A stretch of DNA of 64,000 nucleotides, taken from NCBI GenBank assembly GCA_035772785.1, contig JAOCPU010000023.1:1-64000 (forward strand). The letters run 5' to 3'. Each line of letters starts with the position of its first letter. Position 1 is the first letter of the stretch. The stretch is from Phlebiopsis flavidoalba. Taxonomy: Eukaryota > Basidiomycota > Agaricomycetes > Polyporales > Phanerochaetaceae. The notes below the pieces were generated by a model. It did not search any database, was not told the origin of the DNA, and saw nothing but the letters and a program-made list of their open reading frames with translations. The translations under genes and the position numbers were made by a program. Positions 1 through 12,059 of the stretch are shown piece after piece.

Positions 1-1489
1 TTGCTGATGCATATTTTAAGGAATGTGGCAGATGCGTTCGTGGAAAGAAAGGGGGAAAGTGGTCACGTGGTTCGGGTGAGAGAGGAGGCGATAGCATGCA
101 GTCTGCCCAAGCAGCCATCAAACGAGGCATAGCTGGGAGGAACGCACCCGGGTGGAAGTCGGCTGTACGTAGTTATTGCTGTGTGGCACGGTTCCTTGGG
201 ACGACTTTGAATTTTGGGCGTTCTGCCGCATGCACGGCGGCCGGGGCGAAGATCCACGTGTGTGGGTGCGATATTCGAGGCACCGAGCGAGAGGAACTGG
301 GAGCAGAGCGATCAAGGAGGGCGGGCCTTCGGATCGGACCTTGGGCGATAACATATGGCACTAGTGTTATGTTTTTCTTGGGTTTGTTACACTTTTTCGT
401 GAGACTCGGTGAAGTCTTGTACTTTGATTAACAAGAATGAGGTCTCATCAGGTCATACTGAGCGTCTCCTAATTTGGACAGGTTTGCCTCAAGGCGTTGA
501 GACCCCGAACACCGCTAACCTTCTCAACAAACGACGATGTGACGTCTACGTGAAAACTTACAATTCCGGCTATTTGACCACAAAAATCCTGGACCAATAT
601 CCCGAGCGCATTTCCTTGCGTCTGTTTTATTTCCCCCCCTCGAGTCGCACCAGGAACGGTGGTGGTGCCACGTCCCCAGTGTTTTTTTCTGCGTGTTTCG
701 ACTGCTGCGTATGAACTGTGTCTCCCCGCTTGTCCCCGGTGTGTCCGCTTGCGAGTACTTTGGGGGCTTCGGCCCTAGCTTGCGGGGAGCCGGCGGGCGG
801 CAGAAGGCCGAATCTGGGACGAAATTGGACGGATCTCTAAAAACTTTCCGAGATATTGACGGATGGCGCTTGCGTGCCAACAACCCGCGCGTGCTTGTCC
901 GGCTCGTTATAACAGCCACTTCTCTTATCTAACACCAAAAAGGGGGCCTTTTGCGTCTCATCTGCCCTGGACCCTCACTCGCTATACTGACCACGCCCGC
1001 TAGTAAATGCCCTCCATTCTCAACCTCAAGTTCAAAGGCGGTTATTTTTTCTTTTCATTCGACGTGGCATGCTGTTGAAAACTTTTTACCTGTTTGTTCC
1101 TCCTATCCGCTCGGGCGGTTGGGGTGTACCTGACTACAGGGGAACAAGTCCTTCGTTCCTTTTAGTAACAAATGGTGAGCGCGATGCCGACTCTCTAACC
1201 AGTAGACAGTCAGGAAGGTACGCATACAGCCCCCTTCTATGAGTTTGAACGAGTCCCCCTTACCCTAACGCAGGTCTGCACCAGGTCGCTAGCTTGTGTC
1301 CTCGAGCTTCCTCGAGCAGGTGGCAACGACCTGGGAATTTGAGTGGCGTCTGTGGGCAGGCTCCAGAACTTTTCCAGTTTAAAACCAGTTATAGTCGACA
1401 CCGACAAATGCCAGGTTCATAAGCGCGAGATTCCGTAAAGCTTTCCAAGGTCATGGGGTCCAAGCTGGACTAGGAGTAAAGGCCGGTGA
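1..1489. other. No gene recognised upstream of the GATA gene
   Basis: Both strands were read for protein similarity and nothing was recognised. The longest open frame (524-919, minus) encodes a basic low-information peptide with no motif. Short pyrimidine-rich stretches near 620-700 and 1040-1110 would fit untranslated or promoter sequence. The stretch probably contains the 5' flank of the GATA gene that follows. Confidence 0.4.
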
Positions 1490-2049
1490 GTGTTTCGGGT
1501 GTCGCTGTGGCGGGGCCCACGCGGTGACGCCCTCGCGGCTTATCGCGCGTCGTCCCCCAGGAGCATTGAGGAGCTGCAAGCCCCCGGCTTCAAGCCGCAA
1601 CCACTCGACCGACATCATTCAGCTCCTGAGCGCGCTGCTGAACGTTATGAGCGCGAGCGCGAGGCGAACCAGCACCGCATCGTAGGCACGCTCCATCGCA
1701 TGCAGTTCACCCTTCAGTGTCGACCAGCCCGCTGGCCCGGTGGCCCACTTCCACCCCATGCTCAGAAGCCCGACCTGAAGCCCTCTCTGGGATGACACGA
1801 GTTCAAGGACAACAAGCGTCCTCGCCCCTCCACGCGCTCCTCCCAGGTCGAGGCTAGCGCCACGAACGACAAGACCCCCGATGACCAACCGCTGACTCAG
1901 CGGGGCCGTCGCAAGCTCGCGAGCACACCCCGCCACGGAGACCATTACCATCACCAACGACAACGAAAACCGCATCCCTACGCTTCCCCTCGCTCTTCTC
2001 TTCTGATTTCGGCCCCTCGCCCTATCTGTATCCATCACCCACCTCACGA
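1490..2049 (+). other. Possible 5' exon(s) of the GATA gene
   Basis: GC content and plus-strand open frames rise abruptly here. One frame reads a charged segment (ERAAERYEREREANQHR) preceded by a Pro/Gln-rich stretch. It then changes frame several times, as the following gene does. This resembles the low-complexity N-terminal half of a fungal transcription factor and probably belongs to the downstream GATA gene, but no conserved motif proves it. A separate upstream gene is the alternative. Confidence 0.3.
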
Positions 2050-4186
2050 ATGTGTCATGACATACGGCGAGGGCTTGAAACGTCAACATTAACAACGACG
2101 GACGGCTTCAGCATCCCCCGCCCGACGATTGAGCTCCCGCTCGACGAGATTCTCAACGCCGACAGCCCCGGCGGCTGGTCCTCGGCGGCCTTCCACCCTA
2201 CGAGCCGCGCCACGACTTTGCCTCGCAGGATGAAGGCCGGAGCTCAAGCCCTCTGCGGGCGAAAACACATACAACGAGCGCCCGCGAGGACGACGGCATG
2301 CTCGCACCCGCTTCGGGCCTCCGCGCGAACCAGCAGCACACGCAGGTCGAGGACCTCGTCCCCCGCGCACCATCACGCCCTGCCCCGGCCTCGGCCCCCG
2401 GCTCCCAGCCGCTCCCCCGCCGAGCGCAACTCTCGGCAGCGCGGCAAGCGCCTCCGCCCTCGCTCAGCCTGCCGCGCACGCCCAACGCCGCGGCGCGCTG
2501 CCGGCAAAACCCGGTGCGACCCCCCGTTGGTGGCCAGCCGACGGACGAACACGAACTCTGCGCCCGGCGGCGTCAAGGCCGATGGTGCTCGAAAACTGCG
2601 GTGCGACACACACGCCTCTGTGGCGTCGCGGCCTCAACGACGAGCTCAACTGCAACGCGTGTGGCCTGTACTGCAAGCTGGTAAGACCATTGTTTTTCTC
2701 TCCTGCCAGGATACGCGCTGACGGGCGCTGTAGCACAAGAGACCTCGGCCGAAAGAGCATGCGCAACAGCCACGGCGAGGGGCGCTCGCAGACTGCGCCA
2801 CGCCAGGAGTCTCAGGAGGTCGTCGGTGCGTGGCGTCTACGTTGCAATTTTTTTGTCGTTTTTGACACTTGGATATCCAGCTCAATGCTACAACTGCCAC
2901 ACGACCGCCACGCCCCTGTGGCGAAAGATGACGAGGGCAAAACAGTCTGCAGCATGCGTGAGTCCTTGTTCTTTTTATTCAGAGGGGTTCATTCTGATGA
3001 GCCTCCGACAGTTGCGGCCTCTAGTGAGAACTTCTTAGCAGACACTTTACGTCTCATATCTGACCTTTTTTCTATCAGCTACAAGCTCCACGGCTCGGCC
3101 CCGTCCTATTTCCATGAAGTCGGACGTCATTCGCAAAGCGGGCACGCCACGACGCTCGCCCAAGGCGCGAGTGGGAACTCGTCCGAGACACCCTCCGCCA
3201 GCCCCGGGGCGAGTCGTCGTGCTTCGCCTGAAGGAAGCACGCCCACGCTCGCACCCGATTCGACGACGCAGTCGAGCTACAGCAGCGAGGAGGCCGACTA
3301 CCGAGGACCCACGCAAGCGATATCATGAATGCCTTCGCTGGCATCGCTCAGAACCAGCAGAACCCTCAGGGCGGTTCGCAAGGCGGACTTCAGTTCGCAG
3401 ATGTCGTATGGCCTCTCGTACCCCGGCCCTTACCACACCCCGACCACATTTCGCAACTGTACAACATGCCGTCGGATAGCCTTTCCTTCGCGCAGGACAA
3501 CTCCGACTACGACGGTTCGGAGGGCCGTCAGTCCAAGCGCCGCCGGCTGAGCAACGCTTCGGCGTCGGACCACCCCTTCGTCGGCAACGTCACTACAGCT
3601 CGTACAGCACCGCACTCATACTCGTCGGCGTCGTCCGCGTCGCCAGTCGCAGCGCTCGTCGCTCGACTTCCCCTTCTCGATTGAGCCTAGAACTACGGCC
3701 CTCTTCCGGAACTCAGCACGGACGAACAGCAAACTCCCTCGATTGGAACCTGGCACCCGACCCGGATGCTTGCGCCCGACGGCAACTCGCCCTAGTCCGT
3801 TGTCCACCCGCCGATGCTCTCCCCCGGACGACTCGCCGATGGACTACCTGCAGACGATTGCAGCACGACGAACGACTACGGACGCGCTGTTCAACACGTA
3901 GTACCTTTTTCTTGAACCACGCCGATGCTGCGCCCGAGGATTCGCCCCCAAGGGCTCCATCGGCTCGCTCCTCCCGCCACCCGCCGATGCTCCCGCACGA
4001 GTGGGGCGCCGCGTACGAGCTGCACGTACAAAACGTGGGGAGCGATGCAGGCGTACTAGGTCGTCTTCCCGGCACGGACTCGGATTCGTGAACGAACTCT
4101 CGTCGTCGTCGCGCATCGTTTTGCATTCCTCTGGGCTCGCCGCATCGTTAGCTGCTTTTCGTACACGGTTTGTCGTTATCGTCTAG
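2050..4186 (+). CDS. Two-finger GATA-type zinc-finger transcription factor (frame-shifted)
   Basis: A DNA-binding regulator of the fungal GATA family. After a Pro/Ser-rich N-terminal part (IELPLDEILNADSPGG near 2130) come two type-IV fingers. Finger 1 (2586-2680) reads C-S-N-C then GATHTPLWRRG and CNACGLYCKL. Finger 2 (2886-3095) reads CYNCHTTATPLWRK, then TVC and YKLHG followed by RPISMKSDVIRK. Both are C-X2-C-X17-C-X2-C. The basic tail HKRPRPKSMRN follows finger 1. Introns lie at 2681-2733 and 2826-2880, and further intron sequence occupies roughly 2958-3078. The C-terminal half is Ser-rich with a basic RQSKRRRLSNAS patch that could be a nuclear signal. At least five indels are needed to keep frame: extra A's at 2592-2595, an extra A at 2752-2754, a missing G near 2931, about 2 bases missing near 2951, and an extra C at 3099-3102. 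The inter-finger region lacks the cysteine cluster of SreA/Urbs1 siderophore regulators, so the target pathway is unknown. Confidence 0.85.
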
Positions 4187-6001
4187 ACCGCCACACTGCA
4201 TAGCATGACCCATTCCTCTTTTCTCTCTTCTTTCTTGTTGCATTCGCGCACGTCTCCTCATCTGCATCTCATCGAGTCGCGTTTGTTCTCTTGGCCTCGC
4301 CCCCTGCCCTGCCACATATATCCATAGGTGTTCTCATCGCTTGCCCCTTTGCTCGTCCCCTCCCTCTACTTCCTCTGTCTCTCGCACCCCGATGTATCAT
4401 TTCCACAGCAGCGAAGGGCTTCGCTTTCAAGTCCCAAAACCCTTGTTAGGTAGATATTTATAACAGTGGTGTTCCCCGTTCAATTATTCGGTTGCTCTTT
4501 GCTTTTTGCGTTGGCTGTTCGCTTCACTTTTCCACTTCGTTGCACATCCTCACGTTCGCACTCACATCTGCACACTTGAAAGAGAGAAAGCGAAAAAAAC
4601 ATTGATGAAATTGATCAACTAGAAAAACTATATCAGTCACAGACTCAGCTCGTGCGCAGCAGTGTCGTGCATTTTTTGTTGCGGCGGCGAGCCGCAGGGG
4701 GTCAGATGGTGGGCATCGGCTTTTCCACCCTTCACACGGTGAGCAAAGAGTGTATAGCGGATCGCGCGATCTGCGCGGCCTGCACGGCAGCTCGCTCCGC
4801 CGAGCCCAACCGCGCTAGATGCGACAGCCCAACAGCCCACACTCGCCGAGCAAGCGCGTCCTCGAGGCAGAGGCTGCACGCTGTGGCACCCATCAAGTTC
4901 GCTCAATGACAGGCATCAGCCCACCCGCGCGCGTCATGAAGTCGCTTTGCGGGACGCGACGATGCGTGGTGTGGGACGCTCCATTCATCTTGGGGGCAAT
5001 AGTGAATGGGTGGGGCTCTTCCGCTATTCAGATAGCCTGGCCGTCCGCCGCTCCGTGCCGGCTTCGGCGGGTGGGAGCGGCGGCGCGGTATCGTCGCTCT
5101 GGACGCCGGGCGCCCGACGCTGCGCAGGGCGGGATGCATGCCTGGGCAGAACCGGGGTGGGCGCGGTGTGGCGCGGTGGCACAGACGATAGATTGGCGAG
5201 CGGACGCGTATCGAGATAGATTGGGCGGCGGTAGGGATATATGTGCATGGGAAGGTACAGACGACATCATAGCTGGTGTGTACGTACGGCTGAGCCTGCG
5301 CGTTGACGCGGGCGGAGAAACGGAGGCGTGTCTGGTAGAGCGGGTGGGGAGCGGTGATCGTCAGTATATTGTTGGGGGATGGGAGCGACGATCGCGAGGA
5401 GTCAGAATGTGGTAAAGAAGGTCTCGACATGGAGTTTTTGTATTGTTAAGACAGGGATAACTGATGATTACTTCTCATCTTCGTAGCGAAGCGAAAATGA
5501 AGTGAGAGTAGGAGCGGTGGATGCTTTACCTAATTTGTGGGTGATGACCCCGGAAAGGCCTGTATTTGCGTACCCCCGAGACTATGAGCGAGCGAGGAGT
5601 CGCTGAGTGTGCAATTACGTCCGTGCAGAGAGTTCAAACTGAACTCTCAATTAGCGAATGGAGCGAGGGTTAGAAGTCGGAGAGGAGTGTACGGCGAAAA
5701 GAAAATGGGGAAAAACAGGCAGACGCGTCGTACGCGGGATGGACGCGAGAAAATTCACCGACTTTTAGGGCAGGGCACACACAAACTTGGGCGTCGCGCT
5801 AACCGCGAGCCGCGACTTGACCGCGTCCAAGGACCAGAGCTCTGTTGATCATCTAGACTTTTATGACGACAATACGATGTTCAAAAGCCTTGTCTTGTCG
5901 AGTCCATTGCATTGCTTATAATCACGCCCAGAACCCGAGGGCGCGAATAGTAACGCTCATCAAAATAGGCTGAGAATAGTGTACAATCTACAAGGCATTG
6001 T
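4187..6001. other. No gene recognised; GC-rich open stretch
   Basis: The first 400 bases are CT-rich and look like the 3' flank of the GATA gene. From about 4640 to 5430 the DNA is GC-rich with overlapping open frames on both strands, the longest 4903-5430 on the minus strand (175 codons). Its translation is Pro/Ser/Arg-rich without a motif I recognise, and the plus strand is equally open, so the openness may only reflect composition. I see nothing in 5600-6000. Confidence 0.4.
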
Positions 6002-8371
6002 CTACGGTATTATACTATGCTTTTCTCCGCACTCAGCTTTTTCATCCACCTCACGTACATCCTCCGCAATGGCATGGGGCGCGTATGATGCTTCAAAGCC
6101 TCCAACATGCTCCAGCAGCTCCGCGCGCTCGGCCTTGAGGCGCGCGAAATTCTCCTCTTCATCCCACACCCACGGGCTCTTGCTCGCAAACAGCAAGTCC
6201 ATCTCCTCGAGACGTGCGGTTCGCGGTCTCGGGGTAAAGTGCCCAGACCATCGGTATATGCTCAGGGAAGTTGACCGCGCCGAAGATGTGCAGCGTATTC
6301 TCGCCGATAGCGCGGAGAACATAGACCGGGTTCAGGAGGTATTACCATCTGCGTTAGGCGCGTCAGGTCTAATATAGGCACCATGGAGAATAGATGGGAA
6401 AAGGTTTACACAAAACCGTTGCTCGATGGACCAGCCGAATACGCCAAATCGCGTGCCCTTGGCGCGCACTTATCGCCAGCGGGAAGGATCTCGGTGGGGT
6501 GTACCCATTGGAATGGTGAGCCCAGGTCGCGTGCCGAAAACACGGCGGTGTACAGGAACACGAAGAAGGGCGGCTGCGCCGCCGTACTGCGGGACGCCTT
6601 GTCTGGCGGCAGGGTGCGAACCGGCTTGAAGTAAAGCGCTTGGCGCCGCGAGTAAACGCACCGACGTAGAACAGCTCCTGCGAGGAAATCAGCCGAGATA
6701 CCTGCCCGACCGCGCCCCAGTAAAGGCCGACGCGCCGGCCCCAGCGGTCGATGGTTACGACAGCGAGGAGCGTGCTGATCATGTAGGTGATCTGCAAAGA
6801 TTGTAAGGGAAAAGAACGTAATGAGGATGCAGGTGCGTAACATCGTTCAGACCGCTCCAACCATTGAGGACTTGCGAGCAGAGTATCCAGCTTCAGCGAA
6901 TATCGTAGGCGCCATACACCGTGACTGGCAGCAATACCGACCCATCTGGACCAATTCATCAGCACCCCATTTAAATGTCAACCGACAAAACTGCTTACTC
7001 TTGAATAATCTGCAGCCAGATCGACAGCTGCACACGCCGCGCGATATGAAGGTCGCCATCATCGTGGAGCCCGAAAAACATCGACAAAACGTAGGTGTTG
7101 CGCTTTCGAGTGTGCCTTTTCCAGGGCTACTGCAGCCACGATGTCCTCAAACTCGGCGACCGCGGTCGGGTTCTCGGGATCGCCGTCCTCAGCGTGCGCA
7201 AGCGACCGAGAATCTCCTTTGCTTCCGCGCCACCGCGACCCATCTTGAGTAGCCATCGAGGGCTTTCAGGCATAGACGGAAGGAATGCCTATAGAATTGC
7301 AGTCAGGGACAAGTAGGACACGATGGGGGGGCAATAGTCTCACCAAGAATGCGAGCAGCGGCAATATTTGGAAGGCAATGGGGAAACTGTAATAATTCAG
7401 AAATTGATACCAAAGGAACTCAACCACCACTTACCCTCCAGCGTATCTGTGTATTTCCCATCGCCTACAAATCCAGAGCCCGAACTCCATCCAGTATGCG
7501 ACGACAACGCCGAAATATTGAGCGTGAACTCGCTCGCTATGAACGCTCCTCTCGAAGTATGCGTCGCAAACCTCCGCGGACCACACGGGGACGACGGCAT
7601 TGAGACAGCCCGTGCCAAATGCCATTCACGACACGCGCGCAGAGCATCCACGCTATGTTCTGCGCCGAGCACTGCAGTGCTGTCGCCCACGCACACCCAT
7701 GCTGCATTGCCTAAGATTGAGGTGTGAGATAAGGAGGAGAGCGACCCCGGGGCAGAGGAGCTCACAAGCATCATGCTGCGTTTACGACCTATGCGGTCGC
7801 CCGCGATACCCGCCCATGAGCGAGCCGAGGAGTGTACCGAAGTAGTAGATGGAGGACAATGCCGCCTTGCTTCGTGGGTTGGGTGATTGTAGCGACGTAT
7901 TGCCTTCGGAAGGGCCGGCGTATCTAAAGCATTTTTGGTAGGTTAGGTTCTAATGTTACACAATAAAGAGTGTGTACTCACGTAGCGTATCCAAGGCCCA
8001 TAGTTGTAACATAGTCTGGGGAAGTGTTGACACCGCCATGACACCCTGATCATATCCAAAGGCTGACGAACAGATGAGCTATCAGGGGAAAAACGCGAGT
8101 CTCCAAAACTCACAAGAAGATGGCCAATCCCGCCACCAAATTAATCGTATAATACAACCGCCTTCCACAAAGCGGCGCCATATTCGTCTCTCGTCGTGTA
8201 GGTCGTCAGAGGGCGGGGAACTACAAAACGATCCGCGTAACCGCAGAGCATGTTTTTATACGCGATGCGCCGTTCGCTATCTGAGACGATCGGCCTAGAG
8301 GATATCCGGCTGCAACTTCTCCAGCTGGCCGTCGCCGCCGCCGCCCTCGTGATCCCGGGCGTGGGCGACAA
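6002..8371 (-). CDS. MFS sugar (hexose-type) transporter, frame-shifted
   Basis: A plasma-membrane permease of the sugar-porter branch of the major facilitator superfamily. Reading 5' to 3' on the minus strand: an N-terminal region near 8370-8140; the family signature AGDRIGRKRSMM after the second helix near 7780; a stretch with GTGCLNAVVPVWSAEVCD (helix 4 and the following loop); MPESPRWLLKMGRG near 7260 (the conserved PESPR motif at the end of the first bundle); a central loop with ENPTAVAEFEDIVAAV; the second DRWGRR motif near 6750 (DRWGRRVGLYWGAVG); HPTEILP near 6490; and a hydrophilic tail with EEMDLLFASKSPWVWDEEE ending at 6002. These motifs in this order are diagnostic of fungal hexose/monosaccharide transporters of 500-560 residues. 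The length fits a gene with several short introns. Frame changes occur between nearly all motifs. The start codon is uncertain. Substrate cannot be told from sequence. Confidence 0.85.
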
Positions 8372-11221
8372 GGAATCGCGTTCAAGGAACTACAGGAAAC
8401 GCGGGCATGACGTGCGTGGGGGGCGGGTTCCTGCGGGCCGTTTCTCCCTGGCGGGGGTGGGGCGTGCCGCGTGGGGTCAGGGTCGTAGCACGGAGGGTGC
8501 GGGGGCGGCGTTTCTCGATGGTGCTGGTTTCTGGGAAAAATGTAAGTATTTCAGGTCGTGTTCATGACAAGACAGGTCACACGGACATACCGCGCAGAAA
8601 AAAATCTGCGCTTGGGAAATCAAAAACACACGAAAGTAATTTGCCTTGCATGAGAGTGGTGGGGGGAAGAGACTGCAGCGGGCGCTACGACTCCGATCGC
8701 CTTCCCGTGGCGTCTGCACGGGGGGCACGCTCGCTCCCTGATCCGCTCGACTGCCCACCGACGTATTATGTGGACCTCATCTGACGCGATGTTCGGAGAT
8801 GTCTGCGACAAGCCCGAGAGTGCACGAGTACTGCCGCTGCGAGGCTGCCAACGAACCTGAGATGATCACGTACGGTCCAGTTTGTTACACGTAGTCGGAG
8901 GTGTCCTTCGACTACTTCCGACTTCCTGTCCCCACCCTCTGCCAAAAGTCTCGTTTCCTGCTCTATTGCGCGATCTACCCCAGCTACGATTGACTATCAG
9001 GAGTAAGCGCGACAAATTTGGACGTAGCCGATCACACACCAAAAGACTCACGATTGATCCGCACAGTCCTTGCGGTAGCGTAGGCACCGGGAAAGGAGGG
9101 CCGTGCGCCAGCGGTCCCTGACATACGCTGCCGACGCAAAGGGCGGCGAGAACTTGTACGCTGTTGCGAGACTCGGTGCTGCCCGCTATGTTTGTGTGAA
9201 ATGGTCAGATCGAAATTTTGGCGTTTTTTCGAGACCAAACACTGTCTGGGCTCGACTCTCACCAAAACCACTTCCGCGGGATAGGTTTGTAGTACGTGCT
9301 GAAACATGTCCTGTTATCGGAAGCCGACTACTTCTGAATCCTAGGGACCGGTTTTTGGTCATCTGACCATTATACTCCTAGGAGTGGGAAGAATCACTGC
9401 TTTCATAGGGTTAATCTTGAGAAGAGTCGTTGTGGAGGAGACCAGACTTACAAGGATCCGTCTACAGTGCGAAGGTAACCGTTGTTCCGTTAATGAAAAC
9501 AGCCTAGAGGTGTCCGACCTCCATTCCCCAGGGGTAACATCTCCAGCGACATCTCCGGTCATGCCAAAGCGGGCATCAAGCTACAGGCCTTTTAATCCGT
9601 GTTGTCTGCAAAAGGATCACGGAGTTAGGATGTGCGGGAAGCGGGGGCGACAGTAGGAAGGACAAGAAGATTTGATCATCTGCGCAACATACTCCGAGAT
9701 TATATATCTGTTGAGGTTCGTTTCATAGGCCGCGCAGGGTGGCGCTTTTGAACTAAGGCTTGTCCTGGAGCTAATGCTGTTATAAGTACTATCCCTTTGG
9801 TGCCAAGAGAGGTTAGTTCACATGACGCGTAGAAAACGGTTCGACCATGTAGCCGTGGCCTGTCTTGGTTTCGGTCTGTCGATCGTACATGAGTAAAAAG
9901 CGCATATATGCAGCTCTGTCACCCTGCCGATGAGATGTAGGAATACTGATGTTCCGAACTACAGGGTAAGGAAATGACATTAATCAACAGGTTTAGGGCA
10001 CCTCCAGGGTTTCCATTGTTATCACTGAGACAGCTCGGAGTAAGAGTACTGACTGAAAATGTACGCGTCCTGCGGAGGGCGGGAGAGTTCACGTTCAGGT
10101 CCAAGCTTGACTTCGTGCTCCAAGACGGAAACGCGAAGCTTGCGACGGTCCGATATCTTGTCCATCCTGAGTCGAATGCTAATGACTTACAACAGACTTC
10201 AATGACTACATCAAATCCCTAGCACTGTCTTCTTGCGGCCATTGCATGGTATTAGCGGAAAGAGAGAACAGTGTATACTTGGCTTGCATGGACCTATCGA
10301 GGACGGATTTCGATGTCCATGCAGGGACTGGGAGCCTAAGTAGTGTCACCCCTTGAAGTCAATTACAACGAGGGCTTACTGTGGATAAGATTTACGGTTG
10401 AGTGATCTCAGCGGCGTTTCAAATATGAATACATGCAACTATGATATTTCAGATTCCGCAGGATTACTTCGACAAGAAGAAACTAAAACCTAGGAATGAT
10501 TTATGGAGTTCCGCTGGGTGAAGAGAAAGATCAAGTTGCGAAGTGTTGTACAAAATCATATTCATTTACTTGTCCATCCATTTAATCGTGGTGCAAGATT
10601 TCCACGGGGCCAGGTCAAATTATATCCGGTTATCCGACGTGTTTGCATCCAAATGGCAAAGAAGCGCGCATGAGTGTGCATCCAGGATCCTCTGGCAGCG
10701 TGGTCATTTACTCGACGATTCGTCTCTTTCAAGTACTACTCAACGTCTCAAAAAAGGCCATCGCTTGAGCCGTAGTCGTCATATCTCCGAAAGACCCCTG
10801 CATAGAATGGTGCTAAAAAACATCATGCCCCGCATAGACACGAGGCGGACACGACGTGCTGATGGTGCTATGCGCGAGCCCCGAGCGAGTGTTTCGATGT
10901 GTCTTTTACGAATCCGATCCGGCATTCATGTACATTGCTTTGCCATAGAGCATTTATTGGCAGCGATGAATCTTGCTGTAAGCTTGTAACGAATGATGCA
11001 AGACTAATGCCAATCGACACTCCGAGCCCATGGATATTTAGACCCAACGGGCCAGTTCTGCAACAGGATAATGAAGAGTTGCCCAATGTGACTTTGCCGT
11101 TTTTTGCTTCCGCCACCTTCGCCTTCCACCAGCCACGCAAAATTCCTGACTCGGGGCCGAGTAATCTGCAAGGACACATCCACTCTCGTTCACGTATAAA
11201 GGACATCAGATAATCTGCAGC
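8372..11221. other. No gene recognised
   Basis: Both strands were read. The part from 8372 to 8600 is GC-rich and may hold the promoter and 5' end of the sugar transporter. Later open frames (for example 10543-10989 plus and 10868-11245 minus) overlap each other on opposite strands and show no motif. Composition from 9370 onward is near balanced and looks intergenic. A heavily damaged gene cannot be excluded. Confidence 0.4.
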
Positions 11222-12059
11222 GTGGCCTGGGTTTGCTCTCTTCAAACCACGCTAGATCATTCAAATGCCAGCTCTAATCGCTCCTTCCACGACCACGATG
11301 CCACCGGCACTACTCCCGCAGCACTCGATTACGATACCCAACCGTATTACGCCACACAGCGTAGGCCTGACGACTGTTGCGGACAACGAAACACGTCGAC
11401 CCCAGTCGGAGTAGCCTCATTGAACAATCAACGGCCCAGGCTGTACACGATTTTGACGCCATCCCAGCTTTCTTACCCTCACAAAAAGACCGGGTGGCCC
11501 TGAGACTTTAGGTCAACGGTGCGTTCGTTGGCAGTCATCCTGGACAATGAAGGGCCTCACAAGGCGACTGACTTAAATACCCCAGCAGAGAGTGTCTGTT
11601 TCTATCCCCATTCATCCTCATCATCAACTTCCCTAACGCGCGACCATGGACTGCCCGATTTTGGTGTGGATGCTCTCATACAATCGCCCCTGCCTCTCAC
11701 TCAAGAGGTGAGTTCTATGTCTTATCATACGCACAAAGGTTACTCAAATCACTGGGACTGACTAGGAGTATGACAAGTCCTACCGCACCCTCCAACTCTG
11801 TGTGCCTCATGCGCAAGTGGAATACTCGCCACAAAACCGGAGTCAGTCCGTACGTACAAGTATTATTCCTGTACCAGCGAGGCTCCGGCTTAGTCCAGCT
11901 TGCAGGCATCATGGTGGCGCATATGCTTCCCCTGCTGATGATGAGACACCGTCGAATACCGAGGGCGAAGTGGCGAGACTGCAGCAACGCGAATGGCAAG
12001 AGCGGTGGATAGAACAGGTTCGCGCGGTCATCCACGTTCCCGTGCGTGCGGTCTGACAT
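11222..12059 (+). other. Possible coding sequence upstream of the phosphopantetheinyl transferase
   Basis: The plus strand has a series of short open frames in different phases, rich in Thr/Pro/Ser (near 11260-11460) and then more charged (EGEVARLQQREWQERW near 11970). It could be a damaged upstream gene or the 5' part of the phosphopantetheinyl transferase gene. No conserved N-terminal phosphopantetheinyl transferase motif was found, so I do not assign it. Confidence 0.25.

Noticed and set aside
2681..2880. Inter-finger region as the iron-sensing Cys cluster of a siderophore repressor
   Set aside because: The coding part between the fingers reads as charged and Ser/Gln-rich without cysteines, and the remainder is two introns.
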